A program made the position numbers and the translations under genes. Under the pieces are notes generated by a model. The model had not been told where the DNA came from. It saw nothing but the letters and a program-made list of their open reading frames with translations, and searched no databases. 64,000 nt of DNA from Streptomyces sp. I05A-00742 (GTDB lineage: Bacteria > Actinomycetota > Actinomycetes > Streptomycetales > Streptomycetaceae). The stretch is taken from assembly GCF_013055795.1 (NCBI RefSeq), contig NZ_JABETO010000001.1, forward strand, positions 124,001-188,000. Direction: 5' to 3'. Shown here piece after piece: positions 29,175 to 36,873 of the stretch (position 1 is the stretch's first letter; each line of letters starts with the position of its first letter).

Positions 29175-29701
29175 GGTACGCGCCTTTGGCTGCCATGTAC
29201 CCCACGCAGAACCACCCCGGTGCCCTGTGGCTGGTGTCCAGGGCCACGCGCCCCCGGGAGATTCACGAGGCGTGGGCCGGGGGCAGGACGCCTGCGATCG
29301 AGATCGGGCGGCGGTTCGACGTGATCCACCTCCCGGCGGGAGCGGTGGAGGGCGGGATCGCCGGGGTGAGGACGGATGACGTGGTCGAGGAGGCGTTCCG
29401 GGGCGCGGGGATCGGGTACGGCGTGGTGGTGACGCGGAGGAGGGACGTGTACAGCGTCCTGGTGCGGGCGGGGATCGCGCGGACGTGGGCTGTCGGGGGC
29501 ACGAGGGCCGTGGGGGCGGACGATCATCTGCGGTATCTGCGGGTGCCGCATCCGGGGCGGCGGGAGGGGCCGGGCGGATTCTGGCTGCTTCCGGTGCCGC
29601 ATGAGGACGGAGTGCTGGCGGGGGCGGGGGAGGTGCGTGCGTTGCTCGCGCGGTTCGCAGAGGGAGGGGAGGACGGTAGGCGCGTGGTGTGGAAGCGGTG
29701 A
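29171..29701 (+). CDS. hypothetical protein, possibly a truncated prim-pol-like domain
   Basis: A 176-residue protein coupled to the upstream gene by ATGA. The pattern TRATRPREIHEAWAGGRTPAIEIGRRFDVIHLP loosely recalls the N-terminal part of bifunctional primase-polymerase domains, and a closing HPGRREGPGGFWLLPVP is typical of the group found after Streptomyces XRE genes. I cannot see a complete catalytic acid set, so enzyme activity is not claimed. The gene has strongly G/C-rich third positions and reads as real. It is the last member of the XRE-linked set. Confidence 0.55.
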   Translation: MRYAPLAAMYPTQNHPGALWLVSRATRPREIHEAWAGGRTPAIEIGRRFDVIHLPAGAVEGGIAGVRTDDVVEEAFRGAGIGYGVVVTRRRDVYSVLVRAGIARTWAVGGTRAVGADDHLRYLRVPHPGRREGPGGFWLLPVPHEDGVLAGAGEVRALLARFAEGGEDGRRVVWKR

Positions 29702-29740
29702 AGAGTGCCGCTTGGTGCGGGTGGTGCGTAGGGTGGGCGG

Positions 29741-30091
29741 ATGCCACTCGTGGAGGTCACCTGCGCGCCGCATGTCGCCGAGGCGACGCTCTGTGAACTG
29801 GGGGCGGTGCTGCCGCACTTGGTGTCGCTGGCGGTGGAGTGTCCCGAGGAGCCGTACGACGGGCAGCTGCGGCCGGGGGACGTGGAGGTGCGCTTCCGGC
29901 GGCTGGGGCCCCTGGACCGCAGTGGGCTGGATGTCGTGATCGAGGTGCGGTCGAAGTGGTTCGAGAGCCGGGCGGTCAACCGGCAGGAGCGGGTGGATCT
30001 GCTGCATGACGGCGTGCGGACGGCGACCGGGCTCCGGGAGTTCGGGGTCTATCTGTCGCTGCCGGTCGCCGCGTGGTCGCAGGGCGACTGA
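29741..30091 (+). CDS. hypothetical protein of 116 residues
   Basis: A small soluble protein, MPLVEVTCAPHVAEATLCEL, with a proposed beta-alpha layout (DVVIEVRSKWFESRAVNRQERVDLL, then a terminal beta strand). The start Pro after Met recalls tautomerase-like proteins, but the rest does not clearly fit, so I do not assign that family. It lies 39 bases after the XRE-linked genes on the same strand and may be co-transcribed. It converges on the PH-domain gene. Confidence 0.6.
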   Translation: MPLVEVTCAPHVAEATLCELGAVLPHLVSLAVECPEEPYDGQLRPGDVEVRFRRLGPLDRSGLDVVIEVRSKWFESRAVNRQERVDLLHDGVRTATGLREFGVYLSLPVAAWSQGD

Positions 30092-30116
30092 CGCGGGGGC
30101 GCCGCGCCCCGCGAGG

Positions 30117-30611
30117 TCAGGCGGTCTTCGTCTTCCAGCGGCGGATGATCTCGCCCTTGGCCGCCTCCAGGGCGGAGTCGAACTCGTCGGAGGCGGGGGC
30201 GGGCAGGCAGAAGCTTCTGCCGTCCGTCAGGTCGAGCCGGATCCGGTACATGGGATCGCCGCGACGGCCGCGGTACGAGTACTGCGCCCTGTCGACCTCG
30301 ATGGACGTGATGTCGTGCCAGGGGATGAACTGCCGCCGCAGAGGGGTCCTGGTCCGGATGCCGTCGTCGTCGAGGCGGGTGCGTCCGGCGCTCCAGTGGT
30401 AGCCGAAGAGGGCGAGGGGCACGAAGATCAGGAGGCTGATGTACGCCTGCCGCAGGCTGCCGTTGCGCGGTTCGTCGGCTGCGCGCCGGCAGAACTCCTC
30501 CCAGCCCATGCCGAACGTGACCCAGCACGCGGCGGCCACTCCGAGGAGGACGACGGCGGCGAAGCACCACCTCAGCCGGTGGAATGTGGGGCGGTATTCA
30601 AGCGTTTGCAC
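30117..30611 (-). CDS. PH-domain membrane protein
   Basis: A 164-residue protein with two transmembrane helices (about 14-33, WCFAAVVLLGVAAACW, and 58-75, ISLLIFVPLALFGYHW) followed by a bacterial PH-like domain: RLDDDGIRTRTPLRRQFIPWHDITSIEV and RIRLDLTDGRSFCLPAP. Such proteins are membrane-anchored with a cytoplasmic PH-like barrel; no partner is known. It sits between convergent 29741 and the membrane-protein gene at 30630, on the minus strand. Confidence 0.7.
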   Translation of the reverse strand: MQTLEYRPTFHRLRWCFAAVVLLGVAAACWVTFGMGWEEFCRRAADEPRNGSLRQAYISLLIFVPLALFGYHWSAGRTRLDDDGIRTRTPLRRQFIPWHDITSIEVDRAQYSYRGRRGDPMYRIRLDLTDGRSFCLPAPASDEFDSALEAAKGEIIRRWKTKTA

Positions 30612-30629
30612 GCTTTTAGCCTAACGTGT

Positions 30630-31127
30630 TCAGCCCATGTGCCGGGTGCGGCGGCCGTGTCCCCGTACCGCCACCACCCCGCACACCGCGGCCAGGGGCA
30701 GCTCGGCGGCGAGGGCCATCAGCAGGGCCGAGGCCAGGTCCGCGCCCGGGGCGGCCGTCATCACGTCGAACCAGGCGTCGACGACCAGCAGGGCGGAGGT
30801 GGCCGCCGCCGTGAGCGTGTGGAGGGAGTGGCGGCGTACGGCCAGGGTGCCCGTCGTGATGAGGGCGAGGGCTTCCAGCGCGTCGAGGCCGACCCAGGCC
30901 GCGGACCACTTCGAGGCGGTCGTCTCGGCCGGCAGGCTCGTGGCGAGGACGAACAGCCAGGGCAGGAGGGCGATGCCGCAGGCGGCCAGGGCGTAGCCGA
31001 GGAGGCGGGGGCGCGGCCGGGGCGCGGGGGGCTCGGGGGTGTGGAGCGGGATGACCTCGGCCGTTCCCTCCCCGTTCACGGCGTCACTCGGGGACGGTGC
31101 GCGGCAGGGGAGTTCGAGGACGGTCAT
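30630..31127 (-). CDS. four-helix membrane protein of unknown function
   Basis: A 165-residue protein with a 45-residue hydrophilic N-terminus and four predicted transmembrane helices (LLGYALAACGIALLPWLFVLA; WVGLDALEALALITTG; LTAAATSALLVVDAWF; ALLMALAAELPLAAVCGVVA). It ends in a short basic tail. No catalytic motif is visible. Similar small membrane proteins are common in Streptomyces. It is divergent from the two-component system at 31303, with a strong dyad in the gap. Confidence 0.65.
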   Translation of the reverse strand: MTVLELPCRAPSPSDAVNGEGTAEVIPLHTPEPPAPRPRPRLLGYALAACGIALLPWLFVLATSLPAETTASKWSAAWVGLDALEALALITTGTLAVRRHSLHTLTAAATSALLVVDAWFDVMTAAPGADLASALLMALAAELPLAAVCGVVAVRGHGRRTRHMG

Positions 31128-31207
31128 CGACGGCTCCTTCGGCGAGCGGGCTGACGGGGCGGGGTGGCGTCCTCAACGATCGCGTCACGGACGGCCCCGG
31201 TCACTGG

Positions 31208-31262
31208 CGCTGCTGTCCGTCCCGGGGTGGCACTGGTTGCACCCCCGGGACGGACAACAGCG
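31208..31262. promoter_or_regulatory. strong inverted repeat ahead of the two-component system
   Basis: CTGTCCGTCCCGGGGTG (31213-31229) is mirrored by CACCCCCGGGACGGACAACAG (31240-31260), giving about 18 paired positions with one bulge around a 10-base loop. It lies 41 bases before the kinase ATG in the divergent gap. It could be an operator for the response regulator or an RNA hairpin in the kinase leader. Confidence 0.5.
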
Positions 31263-31302
31263 ACATGGACCCGGTCCGACCTGCGCATCTACGGTTCGTT
31301 CC

Positions 31303-32556
31303 ATGCACATCCCCACCGATCCGCGCCCGCTGCTGCGGCCCTTCGAGAACGCCGGCAGGCCGGTCGTCTTCCACGTCTTCGGCGGTCTCGTCCAAGCCGT
31401 CGCCCTGACGGTCTTCGTGGTGCCGTGGCTGAACGGTGGGCCGACGCGGGCGCTGAGCGTGCTGGCGGCGCTGTTCGGGATGCTCGTCGTCCTGGCGGCG
31501 GCCTCGCCCGTGCTGACGGCGGTGCAGCGGGCGCGCTTCCGGAGGTGGCTCGGGGTGGACATACCCCGGCCGGAAGGGAAGACGGGATTGCGGGAGGGGC
31601 TGCGGGACGGGCTGCGGTCCGAGCGCTTCCGGCGGCAGGTCCAGTACCACCTGGTGATCGGGCCCCTGATCACCGCGGCCGCCGCGACGGCGCTGCTCGT
31701 GGGGGTCGTGGCAGCCGCGGCGGCCACCACGTACGTCTGGGTCTGGGCCCTGCCGGCCGACGTCCGGACGGCCAACCTCGGCTATACGACGGAGGCCGTG
31801 TACGTGACGGTCATCGGCTTCGCCGGGCTGTACGGAACCGCCTGGCTGATGAAGGCGCTCGCCCGTCTCGACGCGCGCGCCGCGCTGAGCCGCCTCGGGC
31901 CCACCCCCGCCGAGCGGCTGGCCCGCCGTGTCGAGGAGGTGACGGAGAGCAGGGCGGGTGTCGTGGACGCCGCGGACGCCGAGCGGCGGCGCATCGAGCG
32001 GGACCTGCACGACGGGGCGCAGCAGCGGCTGGTGTCGATGGCGGTCAACCTGGGCCTGGCGAAGGTCACGCTGACGGATTTGCCGGAGGACGCGCGCAAG
32101 GTCATCGACGAGGCCCACCGCGAGGCGAAGGCGGCCATCCAGGAACTCGGCGACCTCGTCCGCGGCCTGCACCCGGCCGTCCTGGAGGACCGCGGCCTGG
32201 ACGCGGCCCTGTCCGGCATCGCGGAACGCGCCCCGCTGCCCGTCCGCGTCCGGGTGGACCTGCCGTCGCGGCCCGCGCCCGCGATCGAGGCCGTGGCCTA
32301 CTTCGTCGTCTCCGAGGCGCTCGCCAATGTGGTCAAGCACTCCCAGGCGTCCCGGGCGGATGTCACGGTCGAACGCTTCGGGGGGATACTGCTGGTGGTC
32401 GTCTCCGACGACGGCGTGGGCGGGGCGGACGAGACGGGCGGTACGGGCCTGGCGGGACTCGCCAAACGGGTCGCGTCGGTGGACGGCACGTTCTCGATCA
32501 GCAGCCCCGTCGGGGGCCCGACCGTTGTGACTGTGGAGCTGCCGTGCGCGCCGTGA
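31303..32556 (+). CDS. sensor histidine kinase, NarL-partner type
   Basis: A 417-residue membrane kinase. Four transmembrane helices lie in about residues 20-180. The HisKA_3 box AERRRIERDLHDGAQQRLVSMA (near 227-248) carries the phospho-accepting His in DLHDG. The HATPase domain has EALANVVKHSQAS (N box), SDDGVGG (G1) and GTGLAGLAKRV (G2). The extracellular part is small, so it may sense the membrane. ATG at 31303 gives normal length. The response regulator starts within its last codons (13-base overlap), so the two are coupled. Confidence 0.93.
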   Translation: MHIPTDPRPLLRPFENAGRPVVFHVFGGLVQAVALTVFVVPWLNGGPTRALSVLAALFGMLVVLAAASPVLTAVQRARFRRWLGVDIPRPEGKTGLREGLRDGLRSERFRRQVQYHLVIGPLITAAAATALLVGVVAAAAATTYVWVWALPADVRTANLGYTTEAVYVTVIGFAGLYGTAWLMKALARLDARAALSRLGPTPAERLARRVEEVTESRAGVVDAADAERRRIERDLHDGAQQRLVSMAVNLGLAKVTLTDLPEDARKVIDEAHREAKAAIQELGDLVRGLHPAVLEDRGLDAALSGIAERAPLPVRVRVDLPSRPAPAIEAVAYFVVSEALANVVKHSQASRADVTVERFGGILLVVVSDDGVGGADETGGTGLAGLAKRVASVDGTFSISSPVGGPTVVTVELPCAP

Positions 32557-33188
32557 TCGCCGAGGATTCCGTCCTGCTGCGGGTGGGGCTGGTGAAAGTC
32601 CTGGAAGCGGCGGGATTCGAGGTGGTGGCCGAGGCCGGTGACGCGGAGGCCCTGCTCGCGGCCGTGGAGGAACACCGGCCGGACATCGCCGTCTGCGACG
32701 TCCGGATGCCGCCCGGCTTCACCGACGAGGGCGTCCGCGCCGCCCTCGTCATCCGCCGGCAGTGGCCGGAGATCGCCGTCCTGCTCCTCTCCCAGTACGT
32801 CGAGGAACGGTACGCCGCCGACCTGCTCACCGGCGACACCCGGGGCGTCGGCTACCTGCTCAAGCAACGCGTCGCCGACGTCGAGGAGTTCATCGACGCC
32901 CTCCGCCGGGTCGCGGCCGGCGGCACGGCCCTCGACCCGCAGGTGGTCTCCCAGCTCCTCGTCCGCCGCCACAGCAGCCCCCTCGACCGCCTCACCCCGC
33001 GCGAGCGCGAGGTCCTGGAACTCATGGCCGGCGGGCGCTCCAACGCGGGCATCGCCGCCCAGCTCGTCGTCAGCGAGAGCGCCGTCGCCAAGCACATCAA
33101 CAACATCCTCGCCAAGCTCGACCTCCCGAAGGCCGACGCGGACCACCGGCGGGTGCTGGCGGTGCTGCGGTTCCTCGGGGTGGGGTGA
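32544..33188 (+). CDS. NarL/LuxR-family response regulator
   Basis: A 214-residue regulator. The receiver domain has the acidic pair in VIAEDSVLLR and the phospho-acceptor Asp in DIAVCDVRMPPG near residue 52, with the conserved Lys in GYLLKQRV. The LuxR-type helix-turn-helix reads LTPREREVLELMAGGRSNAGIAAQLVVSESAVAKHINNILAKL. GTG at 32544 follows GGAG within the kinase gene. It should be phosphorylated by the adjacent kinase; the dyad at 31208-31262 is a possible target. Confidence 0.94.
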   Translation: MRAVIAEDSVLLRVGLVKVLEAAGFEVVAEAGDAEALLAAVEEHRPDIAVCDVRMPPGFTDEGVRAALVIRRQWPEIAVLLLSQYVEERYAADLLTGDTRGVGYLLKQRVADVEEFIDALRRVAAGGTALDPQVVSQLLVRRHSSPLDRLTPREREVLELMAGGRSNAGIAAQLVVSESAVAKHINNILAKLDLPKADADHRRVLAVLRFLGVG

Positions 33189-33225
33189 CGGGGCGTCCTG
33201 CCCGCCGCGGTCGTTCTCAGGGTGC

Positions 33226-33810
33226 TCACAGGGTGTTGCGCAGTACCACGTACACCACGAGGAGGCCGAGGGCCGGCCAGAAGAGCCCCTTGACCAGCCG
33301 CCGCTGCGTCACGCGTCCCCGGTGGTGGCGCTCCGCCCGCCGCCATGCGGCACCGTGGATCACCGCCGGGCCGCCGAGGCACACCAGCGACAGGGCGGCC
33401 AGGAGCCCGGCGAACCAGCCGCAGGCGTTCACCCGGTCGATCTTGTAGCAGATGCCGATGAAGTCGCAGGAAGCGGTGACCTGCCGGCCCGCCTCGTAGT
33501 CGCGGTCGATGTCGAGGCCGGTCCTCGTCCCGCCGCCGTCCGAGGGGCGGAAGGTGCCCGAGCACTGGACGGTGTCCGCCCCGCGGCCGCCGCCGCGCTG
33601 CGTCGTCGGCCGGTGCTCGCACTGCTCGACCGTGAAGGTCCCGCGGGTTCCCAGCACCCCCGACGCATGGCTCGCGATGCCGGCGGCGAACGTTCCGAAC
33701 AGCAGCCCGGCGAGGACGAGCAGGGTGCCGCCGAACCGCATCGCCGCACCCGACGGCGCTTGCCCGGCCGGTGGATTCACATGACGCCGTTTGTCAGCCG
33801 AAGATGCCAT
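33226..33810 (-). CDS. membrane protein, last gene of WXG-type operon 2
   Basis: A 194-residue protein with three predicted transmembrane helices (FGGTLLVLAGLLFGTFAAG at 26-44; WFAGLLAALSLVCLGGPAV; LFWPALGLLVVYVVL near the end). The region between helices one and two is hydrophilic with three conserved-looking cysteines (EQCEH, VQCSGTF, SCDFIGICYKI), perhaps extracellular disulfides. Its start overlaps the end of the upstream gene by 17 bases. It may be an immunity or anchoring protein for the WXG-type gene; this is inference. Confidence 0.65.
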   Translation of the reverse strand: MASSADKRRHVNPPAGQAPSGAAMRFGGTLLVLAGLLFGTFAAGIASHASGVLGTRGTFTVEQCEHRPTTQRGGGRGADTVQCSGTFRPSDGGGTRTGLDIDRDYEAGRQVTASCDFIGICYKIDRVNACGWFAGLLAALSLVCLGGPAVIHGAAWRRAERHHRGRVTQRRLVKGLFWPALGLLVVYVVLRNTL

Positions 33811-35065
33811 GCCAGACTTTCTTCACGCCGCTCGACCCCTTGTGCCAGGCGGCCTTGGCGGTGTCCTCGCCCTTGTGCCACATGGCCTTGACGTCGTTGT
33901 CCACCCAGGCCTGGCCCGCGTCGGCGAAGCTGTGGCCGATCCCGTCGACGACACCGTACTTGTGGATATTGCTGCCCCAATGGGCGTTGTGGGTCAGCTC
34001 GTAGCCGAAGGTGCCCACGCCGTATCCGATCCCGACGGCGGTCACGACACCCGCCGCGACCGCGGGGTTGCTCGCGGCGGCGCCGACGAGCATGCCCTCG
34101 GCGTAGGTGCCCGCCGCCATGCCCACGGCCGCGGGTGCCGCGTCACGGGCGAACGCCTCCTTGTACGACCAGCCCCGCGTCCGGTGGTCGTCGTACATCT
34201 GGAAGCCGACCATCGCGCCGGTCAGCCCGGTGCCGGCCGCGCCGAACCTGCCCATCGGCCCGGCTCCGCGCACGCGGTAGTTCTCGGCGATCTCACCGAT
34301 GGTGACGCGCGCCGCGCCGCTGCCCTTCACCCGGCTCTCCCAGCCCTCGACGGAGGCGGCACGCAGACGTTGCCTGCTGAGATCGGCCCTGGCGGTGCGG
34401 CGCTGTTGCAGCTTCTCGTTCCACTCGGCGCTGCCCTTGGGCAGTTTCCTCGCCTCGCGCTTCAGGTCCCTGGCGTTCTGCTTGAGCTGATCCAGTTTCT
34501 TGGCGCTCTCCTGGGTGAGAGCCGCCGGCGTGGTGTACAGCCCCCGCAGGACTTCCGACAGCGTGCAGTAGTCGGCGCCGTTGTACTGGTTCGGGTTGCC
34601 CTTGCCGAGCATCTGGTCGAACACCGAGTTCAGGCTGTGGGTCGCCAACTGGCGTGCGTCCTGCGCCCGTTTCAGCGCCGCGTCGCGTCCCTTCTGATAC
34701 GCGTCCAGTGCCGCCTTCTGGTCCTCCTTGCCCGTGGCGCCGCCCTGGCTGTCGAGGGTCAGGCCGGCGGCGCGGGCCGTGTCCTGGACGTCGCCCAGGT
34801 CGCTCTTCGCCCGCTCCAGTTCCTCGGAGAGCACGGTGACGACGTCCGACACCTGGGACATCGCCTCGGACATCGCCGCGCCGATGGTGCCGTCGTGCGC
34901 CCACACGGTCTGGAAGGCGTCCGCGCCGTCACCGGTCCAGCCGGCCTCGTGGATGACGCTGCCGACCTTTTTGTTGAGGACCTTGGAGGAGGTGTCGTAC
35001 TTCTCGGTGGCCGAGGTGTAGTCCGTGGCGACCGTCCTGAGGCCGGCGATGTCGTCGTCGATCAC
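33794..35065 (-). CDS. large WXG-type protein, possible type VII secretion substrate
   Basis: A 423-residue protein. The N-terminal 100 residues are a helical hairpin with a W-x-G turn (HEAGWTGDGADAFQTVWAHDG), as in WXG100/LXG proteins. A long, charged helical region follows (120-270). The C-terminal part is glycine/alanine-rich with a membrane-active look (PAAVGMAAGTYAEGMLVGAAASNPAVAAGVVTAVG) and ends in YGVVDGIGHSFADAGQAWVDN and a repeated WHKG motif. No signal peptide is seen. It starts with GTG, which overlaps the stop of the upstream small gene (GTGA). The C-terminus is a candidate toxin or adhesin domain; it is not recognised. Confidence 0.7.
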   Translation of the reverse strand: MIDDDIAGLRTVATDYTSATEKYDTSSKVLNKKVGSVIHEAGWTGDGADAFQTVWAHDGTIGAAMSEAMSQVSDVVTVLSEELERAKSDLGDVQDTARAAGLTLDSQGGATGKEDQKAALDAYQKGRDAALKRAQDARQLATHSLNSVFDQMLGKGNPNQYNGADYCTLSEVLRGLYTTPAALTQESAKKLDQLKQNARDLKREARKLPKGSAEWNEKLQQRRTARADLSRQRLRAASVEGWESRVKGSGAARVTIGEIAENYRVRGAGPMGRFGAAGTGLTGAMVGFQMYDDHRTRGWSYKEAFARDAAPAAVGMAAGTYAEGMLVGAAASNPAVAAGVVTAVGIGYGVGTFGYELTHNAHWGSNIHKYGVVDGIGHSFADAGQAWVDNDVKAMWHKGEDTAKAAWHKGSSGVKKVWHGIFG

Positions 35066-35367
35066 TTGGACATGTCGCCCATCAGGTCGTTGAAGATTTT
35101 TTGGGTGTCGATGTCCTGGTTCCGGTAGTCGCCGGCGGCGGTTCGCAGGTTGCCGCCGTGCTTGTCCATCAGGTTCGTCAGCAGCTCGTGCCCGATGCCG
35201 AACGCCTCGCTGAGCCGGAGGAGCGCCGAGCTCAGGGCGGCGTCGCCGACGCCGGGGGTCGGCGGTGAGGCGAGGTGCTTGAACTCCCCGAGGTGCAGCG
35301 CCTCCCGGTGGAAGCCCTTGCCCGCGTCGTCGATGTGCTCGACCGTGGCCCTGAGCCGGTCAGCCAC
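35062..35367 (-). CDS. small ESX-like helical partner protein
   Basis: A 101-residue, mostly helical protein without signal or membrane segment (MADRLRATVEHIDDAGKGFHREAL...). Size, helix-rich composition and location just before a large WXG-type gene match ESX-like partner proteins. It starts at GTG 35367 inside the end of the SAV_915-type gene (8-base overlap), and its stop overlaps the next start, so three genes are tightly coupled. Confidence 0.6.
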   Translation of the reverse strand: MADRLRATVEHIDDAGKGFHREALHLGEFKHLASPPTPGVGDAALSSALLRLSEAFGIGHELLTNLMDKHGGNLRTAAGDYRNQDIDTQKIFNDLMGDMSK

Positions 35368-35686
35368 GGCAGGCCTCCCGCTCGTCCTGGTGGGACGCCT
35401 CCTCCGAGGCCGGAGCGGTCGGCGGGTCCACGATCACCCGGGGCACACCCGCCTCGCCGAGCAGGAGGCGCAGTGCGCCGAGGGGGAGGGCGACCCACGG
35501 CTGGTCCGGCCCGAGGCAGGCGACGAGCCGTTCGGCCGAGGTGAACGCCATTCCGCAGTCGGCACCGTCGGCCGCGCGCCGGGTCTCGAACGCGACCTGG
35601 TCCACGGTCCGTTCCCAGCCGTCCGCCGGGCGGGGCCGGGCCGGCGCGAGGACTGTCTCGTCGTCGGTGAGCGTGGGTGTACTCAC
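35360..35686 (-). CDS. SAV_915-family (SseB-like) protein
   Basis: A 108-residue protein with RAADGADCGMAFTSAERLVACLGPDQPWVALPLGALR, the pattern of the SAV_915 family of SseB-like proteins found in Streptomyces type VII-like loci. It starts with GTG at 35686 after a weak ribosome-binding sequence, and begins the operon 35686-33226. The role is unknown; a chaperone or adaptor for the co-encoded WXG proteins is plausible. Confidence 0.7.
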   Translation of the reverse strand: MSTPTLTDDETVLAPARPRPADGWERTVDQVAFETRRAADGADCGMAFTSAERLVACLGPDQPWVALPLGALRLLLGEAGVPRVIVDPPTAPASEEASHQDEREACRG

Positions 35687-35833
35687 AGTGCAGCTCTCCT
35701 GCCGAGCCGGTGATTTCGGGCAGAAGATCAGCGTAGGAAGGCGGGTGACGCCGGTCCATCAAGACGGCGTTACCTCGGCGTCAAGGAGGCGTCAGGGCGG
35801 GTACGTCAGGGCGGGTACGTCAAGGCAGGTACG

Positions 35834-36415
35834 TCAGCCGTGCAGTCCGCGCAGCACCAGGCCGCACACCGTGCCGAAGGCGTCGTCGATGCCGGGCTGC
35901 GACCACTCGGCCGCGTAGGCGGGGTCGTGGAAGCGGTTGGTCGCGTCCCAGACGGCGCGGGCGGTGAGGCGGGGGTCGGTGGCGGTGAACTCGCCCTGGG
36001 AGACGCCTGTTTCGATGATGCCGGCGATCTGGCTGATCATCGTCTCGATGTGGCGCTCGACGGTGGAGCTGTTCTCGCCGACGAGGACCATGTAGGTCGC
36101 GAAGAGCTCGGGGTCGTCGCCCGCCTTGCGGCGCTTGGCGGCGAAGAGGGCGGTGAGCCAGTCGCGCAGGCGGCGTTCGGCGGGGGTGTCGGTGGAGGCG
36201 ATGGCGGAGAGGGCCGCGTGGGACTGGTCGAGCCAGCGTTCGGTGACGGCCTCCCGGAGGGCGGCCTTGCTGCCGAAGTGGCGGTAGACGCTGCCGTGGC
36301 TGACGCCGAGCGCGCGGGCGACGTCGACGACGGTGGCCTTGGCCGGGCCGAAGCGGCGCAGGACGTCCTCGGTGGCTTCGAGGATGCGGTCTTGGGTCAG
36401 GGGCTCGGGCGGCAT
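35834..36415 (-). CDS. TetR-family regulator
   Basis: A 193-residue repressor. The N-terminal helix-turn-helix is complete (DRILEATEDVLRRFGPAKATVVDVARALGVSHGSVYRHFGSKAALREAV), and the C-terminal ligand-binding part carries YMVLVGENSSTVERHIETM and RAVWDATNRFHDPAYAAEW. The start is ATG at 36415. Its most likely target is the palindrome at 37948-37991 in front of the aldo/keto reductase, even though the two genes are separated by a 458-base repeat-rich gap. Confidence 0.9.
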   Translation of the reverse strand: MPPEPLTQDRILEATEDVLRRFGPAKATVVDVARALGVSHGSVYRHFGSKAALREAVTERWLDQSHAALSAIASTDTPAERRLRDWLTALFAAKRRKAGDDPELFATYMVLVGENSSTVERHIETMISQIAGIIETGVSQGEFTATDPRLTARAVWDATNRFHDPAYAAEWSQPGIDDAFGTVCGLVLRGLHG

Positions 36416-36676
36416 GTGGGTACGGGTCCTTTCCTCCGGCGCCGGCGCGCCTGGGACGACCGTACCCGGCCGGTGGCGGGCCCGGGCCGCGCGGGCCCGG
36501 ACTCCGGCCGGGTGCGGGGTGGGACCGCGCGGGGGCGGCGTCGGATCGTACGGGGGTGGCGTCGGATCCCACGGGGACGTGCGGGATCGCGCGGACGGCC
36601 GCGGGCCGGCGGCCGGTTGGGCCCGCTTTCGGAGCCGGACCGGAGCGGGAGCCGGTGTCGGCGTCGGACCGGAGCC

Positions 36677-36811
36677 GGAGCCGGACCGGACCCGGCGTCG
36701 ACCCGGCGTCGACCCGGACCCGGCGTCGACCCGGAGCCGGACCGGACCCGGCGTCGACCCGGCGTCGACCCGGACCCGGCGTCGACCCGGAGCCGGACCG
36801 GACCCGGCGTC
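36677..36811. repeat. 56-bp tandem repeat in a 458-base non-coding gap
   Basis: Two complete 56-base copies start at 36677 and 36733 (both GGAGCCGGACCGGACCCGGC...), and a third, incomplete copy starts at 36789. Each copy is itself made of CCCGGCGTCGAC units, so SalI-type GTCGAC sequences recur. The rest of the gap (36416-36676) is degenerate sequence of the same kind. Since 56 is not a multiple of 3, the repeat is not coding. It resembles a minisatellite. Confidence 0.8.
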
Positions 36812-36873
36812 GGCGTCGTCGGCGGCGTGGGGTGCCGCCCGCGCCCGGTCGGACGACCGCCCATGGCCTCGGG

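Noticed and set aside
36600..36830. CRISPR-like array at the 56-bp repeat or at 53593-53688
   Set aside because: Units are contiguous without unique spacers, and no cas genes are present.
36397..36864. Possible repetitive protein in the 56-bp repeat region
   Set aside because: The period of 56 is not divisible by 3, so every copy shifts frame; arginine/proline/glycine-rich translation in all frames is a composition effect.
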